From contig PKWL01000119.1 of the NCBI GenBank assembly GCA_003133225.1, positions 62,001 to 126,000 of the forward strand: a DNA stretch of 64,000 nucleotides, read 5' to 3'. Under the pieces are notes generated by a model. It searched no databases. It was given only the letters and a program-made list of their open reading frames with translations, and had not been told where the DNA came from. This stretch comes from Janthinobacterium sp. GTDB lineage: Bacteria > Pseudomonadota > Gammaproteobacteria > Burkholderiales > Burkholderiaceae_D. Below are positions 1-7,169 of the stretch, piece after piece (position 1 is the stretch's first letter; each line of letters starts with the position of its first letter). A program made the position numbers and the translations under genes.

Positions 1-2
1 GC

Positions 3-326
3 GCCGGCGGCTCCATCATCGGCGGCATCGCCGGTGCCCTGATCGGCAATCAGGTCGGCCGCGGCAACGGGCGTACGGCGGCGACAGCAGCGGGCGCGAT
101 CGCCGGTGCCGTCGTGGGCGACCGTATCGACAACGACGGCGCCAACGCCGTCGCCACCCAAGAGCAAGTGGTGCGCCAATGCCGAACGGTCGATCAATGG
201 GAGGCCCGCACCAACGGCTACGACGTCACCTACGACTATCGCGGCCGCAACTACACGACCGTCATGTCGGCCGACCCAGGCCAGCGCATCCGCTTGCGTG
301 TTTCGGTTGAACCGCTGCCGCAATAA
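3..326 (+). CDS. Glycine-zipper outer-membrane protein, 5' truncated
   Basis: C-terminal part of a protein that begins before the window. The open frame enters at base 3. The first ~40 visible residues are a glycine-zipper segment (GGSIIGGIAGALIGNQVG, then AGAIAGAVVGD), typical of the SlyB / 17-kDa surface-antigen / Rick_17kDa group of envelope lipoproteins. The remaining ~70 residues are polar (QVVRQCRTVDQW..., DYRGRNYTTVM...) and end in VSVEPLPQ. An internal GTG at 114 is unlikely to be the start because the zipper lies upstream in frame. The signal peptide and any lipobox are outside the window. The family is clear from the repeated GxxxG pattern; the precise function is not. Confidence 0.8.
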   Translation, partial: AGGSIIGGIAGALIGNQVGRGNGRTAATAAGAIAGAVVGDRIDNDGANAVATQEQVVRQCRTVDQWEARTNGYDVTYDYRGRNYTTVMSADPGQRIRLRVSVEPLPQ

Positions 327-459
327 GCCGCCGGCGACGCGATCCGTTCCACCTGACTGGCTTGACGCCTTGGCCGGCGGTGGCGGAGGCTTTAGCGCGG
401 TTTCACTTGCTATGGGGTAAGGCATCGCGGGATAATGGGCCATTCTTTCAGGCCACCCT

Positions 460-1239
460 ATGCTTATTAAACGAAAATCCATCGAAAAAGAGGAATCCTC
501 GCGTCCCGCCCGCAAGCCAAAATATGCGCCCGTCACCCTGTCCGAGCAAAACGGCGTGCGCTACTTGCATTTCGGCACCGAATGGGTGCAAGGGGCCATG
601 CGCATGCGCAAACCAGACTGGCTCGAGCTGGAATATGCACAGCAAATGATGGCATGGATGTTGTTTGTCGAGCAGCCGCGGCGGATCGCCCAACTGGGCT
701 TGGGCACGGCCGCGCTGACCAAATTTTGTTACCGCCAATTTCCCAAGGCCCAGGTGCGCGCAATTGAGCTAAATCCGTCCGTGATCGCCATTTGCAATTC
801 GATGTTCAAGCTGCCGCCGAACGACGAGCGGCTTACCGTATCCGAAATGGACGCGCTCGACTTCGTCAACGATTCCACCAACCACGCCACTTTAGACGCC
901 CTGCAAGTCGATCTGTACGATGCTACGGCGCGCGGCCCGGTCCTAGATAGCGCCGATTTTTACGTCGCTTGCAGCGCTTGCCTGGCGCCGCACGGTATCG
1001 TGACGGTCAACCTGTTTGGCGACCATCCAAGCTATGCGAGGAATATCAAAGCAATGAAATTTGCGTTTGACAGAGTCATTTGCCTGCCCGAAGTTCATGA
1101 TGGCAATGTAGTTGCCATTGGTTTCAAAACGAAACCGACGCTCGACTTCGAGTATCTGGTGGCGCGCGCCGCGCAAATCGTGAGCGCCACCAAGCTGCCG
1201 GCACAATCCTGGATCAATGGCCTCAAAAACTCCCACTAG
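460..1239 (+). CDS. Spermidine synthase-like methyltransferase-fold protein
   Basis: A 259-residue protein with a Rossmann/class I SAM-type fold like that of spermidine synthases. A nucleotide-binding glycine loop (QLGLGTAAL) lies near residue 80. An acidic residue ends the next strand (RAIELNPSVI, near residue 103), and a D-rich stretch VDLYDATARGPV lies near residues 150-160, the place of the catalytic loop in polyamine synthases. The N-terminus is basic (KRKSIEKEE) with no signal peptide. The 3' end overlaps the frame of the next gene, suggesting co-transcription. Stand-alone copies in Burkholderiales are usually annotated spermidine synthase, but the real substrate is not proven; it could be another aminopropyl- or methyltransferase. 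Confidence 0.75.
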   Translation: MLIKRKSIEKEESSRPARKPKYAPVTLSEQNGVRYLHFGTEWVQGAMRMRKPDWLELEYAQQMMAWMLFVEQPRRIAQLGLGTAALTKFCYRQFPKAQVRAIELNPSVIAICNSMFKLPPNDERLTVSEMDALDFVNDSTNHATLDALQVDLYDATARGPVLDSADFYVACSACLAPHGIVTVNLFGDHPSYARNIKAMKFAFDRVICLPEVHDGNVVAIGFKTKPTLDFEYLVARAAQIVSATKLPAQSWINGLKNSH

Positions 1240-1249
1240 CTGTGCGTCG

Positions 1250-3031
1250 ATGAAAAATTCCTCACCCAAAGTGCTCGATCTGCAACAAACTTTCACTTGG
1301 CTGCTGGCCGACGGCATCGTTGCAAAAGCCGACGTCAAGGCGAATTACGCTGAGGCGCAAGGCATCTTAAAAAATTCGGCCGACGCCATGCACCCCTTGT
1401 GCGCCGTGGCCCATTGCAAGCTGTTGTCGGCCCAGAGCCCCCATCGACAATTAACGCTCGACGCGCTTTGCGAGTGGCTGGCCGCGCGCGTCGCGCTGCC
1501 CTTCATCCGCATCGACCCGCTCAAGGTCGACTTCACTAAGGTGGCCGACGTCATGTCGGCCAGCTATGCGGCGCGCTTTAACATCTTGCCCGTCGAGCTC
1601 ACGGCGAGCTGCCTCGTGATCGCGACGGCCGAACCCTTCGCGTTGGAGTGGCAGGCGGAAATCGCCAAGATTTCGCGCCGCACGATCAAGCTCGTGCTCG
1701 CCAATCCGCTCGATATCGCGCAGTATATTTTGCAGTTTTTTAGCTTGGCCAAATCGATCAAGAATGCCAACAAGTCGACCGGGCAAGACCTGGCGCTGCG
1801 CAACAACTTCGAGCAATTGGTCGAACTGGGCAACAGCAACAAACAAGTCGATGCAAATGACCAGCACGTCGTCAACATCGTCGACTGGCTGTGGCAATAT
1901 GCGTTCGAGCAGCGCGCCTCCGACATCCACTTGGAACCCAAGCGCGACGTCGGCATCATCCGCTTTCGCATTGATGGCGTGTTGCACCAAGTCTATCAGG
2001 TGCCCGCCGTCGTATTAATTGCGATCACGGCCCGCATCAAGCTGCTCGGACGCATGGACGTGATCGAAAAGCGCCGCCCCCAAGACGGGCGCGTCAAGAC
2101 CCGCACGGGCGGCGGCCAAGAGATCGAACTGCGTTTGTCGACGCTGCCGACGGCGTTCGGCGAAAAACTGGTGATGCGCATTTTCGATCCGGACGTGCTG
2201 GTCAAAACGCTGCCGGAACTGGGGTTTCCGGCCGACGATGCGGCGCGCTGGGACGCCTTAACTAGCCGTTCGAACGGCATCATCCTTGTCACAGGGCCGA
2301 CCGGCTCGGGCAAGACCACCACCTTGTATACGACATTGAAAGCGCTGGCGACGTCGGAAGTCAATGTCTGCACGGTGGAAGACCCGATCGAAATGGTCGA
2401 AGCGGCATTCAACCAAATGCAGGTGCAACCCAGCCTCGACCTGTCGTTTGCCGACGGCATGCGGGCCCTGATGCGGCAAGATCCCGACATCATCATGGTC
2501 GGCGAGATCCGCGACCTGGCAACAGCCGAGATGGCGATCCAGGCCGCGCTCACCGGCCACTTGGTTCTATCGACCCTGCATACCAATGACGCGCCATCTG
2601 CCGTGATGCGCCTACTCGAACTGGGCGTGCCCCACTACCTGCTGGACGCGACCTTGATTGGCGTCATGGCCCAGCGCTTGGTGCGCACGCTGTGCACCGA
2701 GTGCAAGCGGGCCGACGGCACCATCAGCGACGACCTGTGGCACAGCATCGGCGGCGCTTGGAATATTCCCAAGCCGAGCACCGTGTACCGACCGGTCGGC
2801 TGCCCGGAGTGCCGCCAGACCGGCTACCGTGGCCGCACCGGCATTTATGAGCTGCTCACGATTAGCGACGGCTTCGCCCAAATGATCAAGGAGCAGGCCG
2901 ATATCCACGCCTTGCGCCGCCAAAGCGTGGCCGATGGCATGAAGCCGCTGCGGATCGCCGGCGCCTTCAAGATCATCGATGGCGTCACCAGTGCCGAAGA
3001 AGTGCTCAAAGTGACGGCGGCGCTAGCGTGA
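1250..3031 (+). CDS. GspE/PilB-type secretion or pilus ATPase
   Basis: A 593-residue type II/IV secretion ATPase. In order: an N-terminal MshEN-like region (to about residue 170), the N2 domain (RASDIHLEPKRD), Walker A GPTGSGKTTT near residue 348, an Asp box (TVEDPIE), Walker B (DIIMVGEIRD), a His box (LSTLHTNDA) and a C-terminal tetracysteine zinc module (CTEC near 480, CPEC near 517). These motifs are those of active hexameric assembly ATPases. An earlier ATG at 1217 lies inside the preceding gene; ATG 1250, just past its stop codon, is preferred. No gsp/pil partner genes are adjacent, so whether it drives a type II system, a type IV pilus or another machine cannot be read here. Confidence 0.88.
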   Translation: MKNSSPKVLDLQQTFTWLLADGIVAKADVKANYAEAQGILKNSADAMHPLCAVAHCKLLSAQSPHRQLTLDALCEWLAARVALPFIRIDPLKVDFTKVADVMSASYAARFNILPVELTASCLVIATAEPFALEWQAEIAKISRRTIKLVLANPLDIAQYILQFFSLAKSIKNANKSTGQDLALRNNFEQLVELGNSNKQVDANDQHVVNIVDWLWQYAFEQRASDIHLEPKRDVGIIRFRIDGVLHQVYQVPAVVLIAITARIKLLGRMDVIEKRRPQDGRVKTRTGGGQEIELRLSTLPTAFGEKLVMRIFDPDVLVKTLPELGFPADDAARWDALTSRSNGIILVTGPTGSGKTTTLYTTLKALATSEVNVCTVEDPIEMVEAAFNQMQVQPSLDLSFADGMRALMRQDPDIIMVGEIRDLATAEMAIQAALTGHLVLSTLHTNDAPSAVMRLLELGVPHYLLDATLIGVMAQRLVRTLCTECKRADGTISDDLWHSIGGAWNIPKPSTVYRPVGCPECRQTGYRGRTGIYELLTISDGFAQMIKEQADIHALRRQSVADGMKPLRIAGAFKIIDGVTSAEEVLKVTAALA

Positions 3032-3054
3032 CACCAGTTTTCTTATCCGATCCC

Positions 3055-3082
3055 TTGTACTATTTTCATAGTAGTATATAAT
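3055..3082 (+). promoter_or_regulatory. Sigma-70 promoter of tRNA-Lys
   Basis: TTGTAC (-35, 3055-3060) and a perfect TATAAT (-10, 3077-3082) are separated by 16 bp and end 12 bp before the first base of the tRNA. Position and match make this the likely tRNA promoter. Confidence 0.7.
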
Positions 3083-3094
3083 CTAGCCTCTTTC

Positions 3095-3170
3095 GGGTCG
3101 TTAGCTCAGCTGGTAGAGCAGCGGACTCTTAATCCGTTGGTCGCGTGTTCGATCCACGCACGGCCTACCA
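3095..3170 (+). tRNA. tRNA-Lys (anticodon CUU)
   Basis: A complete 76-nt cloverleaf. The acceptor GGGTCGT pairs with ACGGCCT (two G-U wobbles). The D arm contains TAGCTCAGCTGGTAGAGCA. The anticodon stem CGGA/TCCG encloses loop CTCTTAA, giving anticodon CTT. The T arm is GCGTG-TTCGATC-CACGC and CCA is encoded. It decodes AAG. A dedicated promoter lies upstream and a strong terminator downstream, so it is a single-gene unit. The 3' side borders a patch of accessory genes. Confidence 0.97.
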
Positions 3171-3195
3171 AAATACAGTGCAAGAGTAAAAATCA

Positions 3196-3227
3196 AGCCA
3201 TTTCGAGAAATCGAAATGGCTTTTTTT
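3196..3227 (+). terminator. Rho-independent terminator of tRNA-Lys
   Basis: A perfect 11-bp stem (AGCCATTTCGA / TCGAAATGGCT) with a GAAA tetraloop is followed by a run of seven T. It starts 25 bp after the tRNA end. Confidence 0.92.
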
Positions 3228-3328
3228 GCGTCCTCTTCTCCTTGAAAGTCAGTAAAAAACTTTGCCGGAAATCTGCCGGGATGAAAGAATCCAGGCCAAG
3301 CGCTTCATCAACGACTGGAGAATCTGGA

Positions 3329-3400
3329 ATGGCATACATCAGGGAACGCGGCGCATTTTGGCTGAACCGAGGTTTCACAAGTATGAAAATACTTCTCTAA
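3329..3400 (+). pseudogene. Possible 5' remnant of a phage-type integrase
   Basis: A short frame begins MAYIRERGAFWL, which resembles the N-terminal arm-binding start of many tyrosine-type phage integrases, then runs into an unrelated stop after 23 residues. It lies about 160 bp beyond tRNA-Lys, the usual place for an island integrase. No catalytic RHRY residues are present and no duplicated tRNA end was found downstream, so this is only a hint of a decayed integration event. The rest of 3228-3617 shows no recognisable gene. Confidence 0.25.
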
Positions 3401-3617
3401 TAATTAACCGCTTGCAGATCGAAAAACTGAAGTGGCACAACATGGTCGTAATTGAGGTTCCAACCGGGTTCCAACCGCCCGGTAGGAACCCCTCAGATCC
3501 GGCTCGGCCAGTGTGCTCTCCCTGACGTTATCTGCCGCTCCACCGTAACGATCACTTGTTCTGTCAGGCCCGGTGATGTAAACTTAGTTCATTGAACTTG
3601 ATCCACATGAGGCAACC

Positions 3618-3863
3618 ATGCAAACCTACAACATCCACGACGCTAAGACGCAGCTTTCCAAACTAGTCGAGATGGCCGCCAGGGGTGAATCGTTCGTGAT
3701 CGCTAAGGCGGGCAAGCCAATGGTGAAGGTGACCGCACTCGACACACCGGAATCGTCGCAAATGAAGCGATTTGGGTTCATGGCCGGTCAGATCAAGGTG
3801 CCAGACGACTTCAACACCATGGGCGCGGGCGAGATTCAAGAACTGTTTGAGGGCAAGGCGTGA
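3618..3863 (+). CDS. Phd/YefM-family antitoxin
   Basis: An 81-residue antitoxin. The start MQTYNIHDAKTQLSKLVE and the motif GESFVIAKAGKPMVKV are diagnostic of the Phd/YefM DNA-binding fold; the C-terminal tail (DDFNTMGAGEIQELFEGKA) is the expected toxin-neutralising segment. A GAGG Shine-Dalgarno lies 5 bp before ATG. The stop overlaps the GTG start of the PIN-domain toxin, so the two are translationally coupled. Such antitoxins normally autorepress their operon. It sits in the accessory patch downstream of tRNA-Lys. Confidence 0.92.
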   Translation: MQTYNIHDAKTQLSKLVEMAARGESFVIAKAGKPMVKVTALDTPESSQMKRFGFMAGQIKVPDDFNTMGAGEIQELFEGKA

Positions 3864-4246
3864 AGCTGCTGCTGGATACCCATCTGCTGATTTGGGCGGC
3901 AGATGGCATTGAGCGCGTGCCAACCGGTGCTCGTGGGCTGATGTCTGACCCGGAAAACGAATTACTTTTCAGCGTGGCGAGCATATGGGAAGTTGCCATC
4001 AAGCGCGGGCTGAACCGACCCGATTTTCAGGTCGATGCGCGCATGCTGCGTCGTGGCCTGATCGACAACGGATACTGTGAACTGCCGATACGCAGCGAGC
4101 ATGCCGTTGCAATCGATGCCTTGCCCCCGATTCACAAAGACCCGTTCGACAGGTTGCTCATTGCGCAAGCAATGATCGAAGGGATTACATTGTTAACCAA
4201 TGACGCGACAGTGGCACAGTATCAAGGTCCGGTACGGCTGGCTTAA
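3860..4246 (+). CDS. PIN-domain toxin (VapC-like ribonuclease)
   Basis: A 128-residue PIN-domain protein. It starts at GTG 3860, overlapping the antitoxin stop (GTGA). The N-terminal strand MKLLLDTHLLIWA carries the first catalytic aspartate. SVASIWEVAIK supplies the conserved glutamate, and HKDPFDRLLIAQA with LLTNDATV supplies the later acidic residues of a Mg-dependent RNase site. The motif HKDPFDR is typical of the PIN subgroup paired with Phd-type antitoxins. All catalytic acids appear intact, so the toxin is probably functional. The RNA target is unknown. Confidence 0.9.
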   Translation: MKLLLDTHLLIWAADGIERVPTGARGLMSDPENELLFSVASIWEVAIKRGLNRPDFQVDARMLRRGLIDNGYCELPIRSEHAVAIDALPPIHKDPFDRLLIAQAMIEGITLLTNDATVAQYQGPVRLA

Positions 4247-4510
4247 CCATCCATGAGGGATGTATGCCTCGTCCCCGAGCAAGAAAGCTCTTGGCATGAT
4301 TCCTTGTGATCCCAGTAAGGTACGGAATTCTTCCACCTGCCAGCGCTTCGCTTCCTTGCCCGGATGAGGCCGATGTGGATTACCACGGTTATGTGACGCG
4401 CGTTGAATTCGACCCAATTGACGAATTTTCATTGGCCGGATACTTGGCATTGCCGATATCATCAGCTTCCACGGTGAGACAGCCGCTTAACTGACTTCCT
4501 GCTTTTACCT

Positions 4511-4927
4511 TCAAATAAACGGATTAAATAGCTTGACGCCTGTTGATGCAAAATCTTTGGTATTTCGCGTGACCACTATGAGATCATGCAGTAACGCTGT
4601 AGCTGCAATTTGTTTGTCGAGTTCGTGTTCCTGATATGGAACACGTAAGCGCCCCCAAACCTGAGCCATTTCAGCGTCGAACATGATGATGTTGTCTTTG
4701 TAACCATCGATTACTTGTGTTAGCCATTGTTCCACCCTGTGCGCTTGATCTGTGTCGCCTCGATGGCCTAGTATTTCAATTCCACGCCGCAATTCACCAA
4801 TGGTAATAGCCGATACGTACAGCGCCGCGCCATCACGGATTGCGCCACGAAAAAACGCTTTTACACCAGCGTTTGCCTTCGCGCCTTTGCGGGCCTCACT
4901 AACGATATTAGTATCCACCAAGTACAT
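4511..4927 (-). CDS. PIN-domain toxin (FitB/VapC-like)
   Basis: A 138-residue PIN toxin starting MYLVDTNIVSEARKG. The first aspartate lies in LVDTN, the conserved glutamate in ITIGELRRGIE, and the last acids in HELDKQIAA and VVTRNTKDF, an intact metal-binding set. The pattern GELRRGIE and the C-terminal TRNTKDF...LFNPF resemble the FitB/VapC subgroup. It begins 2 bp after the stop of its antitoxin gene, giving a tight two-gene operon. It is predicted to cleave RNA unless neutralised by the partner. Confidence 0.9.
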   Translation of the reverse strand: MYLVDTNIVSEARKGAKANAGVKAFFRGAIRDGAALYVSAITIGELRRGIEILGHRGDTDQAHRVEQWLTQVIDGYKDNIIMFDAEMAQVWGRLRVPYQEHELDKQIAATALLHDLIVVTRNTKDFASTGVKLFNPFI

Positions 4928-4929
4928 CG

Positions 4930-5151
4930 TTAGGCTTGTCCTGTGGATTGTTTTCGTTCAAAGTCGGCGTCCTCACCAACATCGGGCATCGCTGACAAAA
5001 CTTCTGCAAAGCTACGGCGCTTTGGGCCGCGTAGCGCCGCCTGAAGAATCTGACGGTGCATTTCTTCTGCACTGTTGCCTTGCGCGGCTGCACGCTGTTT
5101 TAAAGCTTGCACCAAGTCGTCATCCAAATTACGTACCACCAGTTGAGCCAC
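4930..5151 (-). CDS. FitA-like ribbon-helix-helix antitoxin
   Basis: A 73-residue antitoxin. The preferred start is GTG at 5151, because a clear GGGAGG Shine-Dalgarno lies 7 bp upstream and the protein then begins with the ribbon strand VAQLVVRNLDDDLVQALKQ typical of FitA/Arc-type ribbon-helix-helix repressors. An in-frame ATG farther upstream (5223) would add 24 unrelated hydrophobic residues. The C-terminal half (RRSFAEVLSAMPDVGEDADFER) is the expected toxin-wrapping tail. It directly precedes the PIN toxin on the same strand. Confidence 0.88.
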   Translation of the reverse strand: MAQLVVRNLDDDLVQALKQRAAAQGNSAEEMHRQILQAALRGPKRRSFAEVLSAMPDVGEDADFERKQSTGQA

Positions 5152-5656
5152 GATTTGCCTCCCAACGAAATTTAACATATCAATGATAGCACTCCAGGAG
5201 AGGAATGCAAGCATTGATAGCATCAGATTATGGACGTTTACAGCGACCGATCGCGGCGATTATGTGGATGAGTTTCTCGTGGGAAAATGCTATGCGGTCA
5301 GCTTGCGCCGCAGCGCCGACACTGCCGACGAAATACACCCCGTGTCAGAACAAGAACTTGCTGCAGATGGGTGCCATCTGCAGCAAAGCGACTTCTGGTG
5401 CGCCGGGCGGGCCGCCTTGAGGATGTACCCGAATGCCAAAGCAAACGGCTCACGGCATGGGTGAGGCTGCCCTGCGAACAATGTGGCGCTGGGAGAGCGC
5501 ATCGACGCCTACCTCAAGTTTGGCAAAGCGATCGGCTACTAAAGCCATTCGACCTCAGTTTACCGAACTCAGTAGTCATGCTTTGCAACAGATACTTAAA
5601 TACCCAAGGCCACCCTCCATCTTTAAAGTATTTCGGAGCGGTGCCCTGCTGCAAAC
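5152..5656. other. Intergenic stretch with no recognisable gene
   Basis: About 500 bp between the FitA-like antitoxin and the His-rich peptide. Several short overlapping frames exist, but none shows a known motif, a good ribosome site or consistent codon use. It looks like decayed accessory DNA; the origin cannot be told by eye. Confidence 0.4.
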
Positions 5657-5896
5657 TTACATGGCGTGGTCGTGGCGGACCATGTGATGGCGCTTTGCAA
5701 GGTGATGCGGTTTAGCGTGACGCACGTGCCTCGCATCGACATGGTCGCTACGTTGGATGGCGCCGCGGTCATGGGATTCGACCTGACGGTCGTTACGAGC
5801 ATCAGCATGCCCGGGCATTTCCCCCATGTTGTTTTCTGCCTGAGCGAATGGCGTAAACGCCAGAATAAGGGCAGCGATGCCAATTAGTTTTTTCAT
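5657..5896 (-). CDS. Histidine-rich small secreted protein
   Basis: A 79-residue protein with a classic Sec signal peptide (MKKLIGIAALILAFTPFAQA, cleavage after AQA). The mature part of about 59 residues holds 11 histidines together with many Asp/Arg residues (HVRHAKPHHLAKRHHMVRH). A good Shine-Dalgarno (AGAGGA) lies 7 bp before the ATG. It is probably periplasmic; the histidine spacing suggests divalent metal binding, but no known family was recognised. The next gene upstream on the same strand encodes a Spy/CpxP-like protein, another small periplasmic factor, which hints at a shared envelope or metal-stress role. Confidence 0.72.
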   Translation of the reverse strand: MKKLIGIAALILAFTPFAQAENNMGEMPGHADARNDRQVESHDRGAIQRSDHVDARHVRHAKPHHLAKRHHMVRHDHAM

Positions 5897-6060
5897 TTTT
5901 AATCCTCTGAATGGTCGATATTACAATCCGCATGGAAGCGGTATTTAACAAAAACGGCGCTGGGGTGGCACCCGGTTGACATTATCAAAAGATTTTCAAT
6001 GCAGCCCGGACGGTTCCGAAGCGCCAACGCAATAGCCTGCTCCCGGGAGGGAGCGAAAGC

Positions 6061-6558
6061 TCAATTTATGTGATGCATGTGCTCCCTCATTCTATTGTTC
6101 CAGACGTTCTTCGAAAAAAGATCAAAGATCGTCTTCTGCTCCGGGCTCAGTACATCATAAAAAACCTTGGTGTCAGACGCCGCCTTACTGAGCCTGTCTG
6201 CGTTCAAACGCATCCTAGCGGCCATCTTCTCCATTTTTTCTGGCGTCGGCATGTTTTCGAAGTCGCGCCCCGACGATCTGTTCATTTTTTCTCTAGATTG
6301 AGCGTGCATTTTTGCCTGAGCCGTTAGCGCGTTTGAGAACCTCTCCCACGCCTCATGTTGGTTTGGTTTGAGGTTGAGTTTCTGCCTCAGCTCGGCGAGA
6401 CGCTTTTGAGTGGCGAGCACGGGATCGACCGCATGGCCCCTTGCTGCCTCCGCCTCCCCATGTGCGCCTGGGCGCATATCCTGCGCCATGGTGCCAGCGG
6501 CAGCTCCGGCCATCAGAAAACCGCAGGCCAAACACATTGCTGTCATCGATCTTTTCAT
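6061..6558 (-). CDS. Spy/CpxP-like periplasmic LTXXQ protein
   Basis: A 165-residue protein with a signal peptide (MKRSMTAMCLACGFLMAGAA...) and an all-helical body. Two LTXXQ-like motifs are visible: LNLKPNQHEAWERF near residue 75 and LSPEQKTIFDLF near residue 145, the hallmark repeats of the Spy/CpxP family of periplasmic chaperones and stress modulators. ATG 6558 is chosen because GGAAA lies about 5 bp upstream; an in-frame TTG four codons earlier is less likely. The C-terminus is basic and His-containing (RMREHMHHIN). In other bacteria the family responds to envelope damage or metals; regulation here is unknown. Confidence 0.82.
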   Translation of the reverse strand: MKRSMTAMCLACGFLMAGAAAGTMAQDMRPGAHGEAEAARGHAVDPVLATQKRLAELRQKLNLKPNQHEAWERFSNALTAQAKMHAQSREKMNRSSGRDFENMPTPEKMEKMAARMRLNADRLSKAASDTKVFYDVLSPEQKTIFDLFSKNVWNNRMREHMHHIN

Positions 6559-7169
6559 CGCTTTTTCCAATTTTCTAGATTACTAAATGGTACGTCATTC
6601 GAATACGGCCATGGGCATAGGCGGCCATTTTGATGGGTTCAATAAGGACACTCCATGGAACCAGGTTATACGTAGCCCCTTGGCCGCGATCATGTCCTGC
6701 TCAGGGGCGCGGGCCAAAAGCCTTGTATCAAGTACGTCCATTAAACACTTCCTGCCGACTCGAAGCTAGTCGGTAATAGTAAGGAATGTAACTGAGTGTG
6801 TCCGCCCGAAAACATTCAGGCCGAAATGCAAGGCCAATTCCGCCTGACCGTCCGCCAGTAATTCTACAAGGCAGGCCTCCAATTTCTGCATTTTTCCTTT
6901 TGATTAATGCCCGTGCCTTAATCCTTTTCCATAAGGTCAAAGCGGCCGGTAAAATCGTCCCATCGTGACCTCGCCTTGGCTTATCTTCTTCGGCGTTGCT
7001 CGCCGTGCTGTCGCCTTTTCGGCAACGCGCCGGCGCGGCCCTTCCACGCATCGGGCCGGCGGGCGACTGTTCTGAGGCCGGCAAGCGATGCATGGCGGAT
7101 TTGCGGCGCCGTGGATTAGGTCGCAATTTTCAGGTTGGCGCCCCGCGCAGCGTCGCTTGTGGCGCAATC
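6559..7169. other. Intergenic stretch without a supported gene
   Basis: About 600 bp upstream of the Spy-like gene. Frames on both strands here (for example 6728-7126 minus) are rich in Arg/Pro/Ala and show no motif or ribosome site. The promoter of the Spy-like gene should lie at the left edge; no clear -35/-10 pair was identified. Confidence 0.4.

Noticed and set aside
4193..4462. Frames between the two left TA pairs
   Set aside because: No motif; overlaps the end of the PIN toxin and shows no consistent coding pattern.
6728..7126. A 132-residue minus-strand frame
   Set aside because: Arg/Pro-rich composition, no motif, no ribosome site; probably non-coding.
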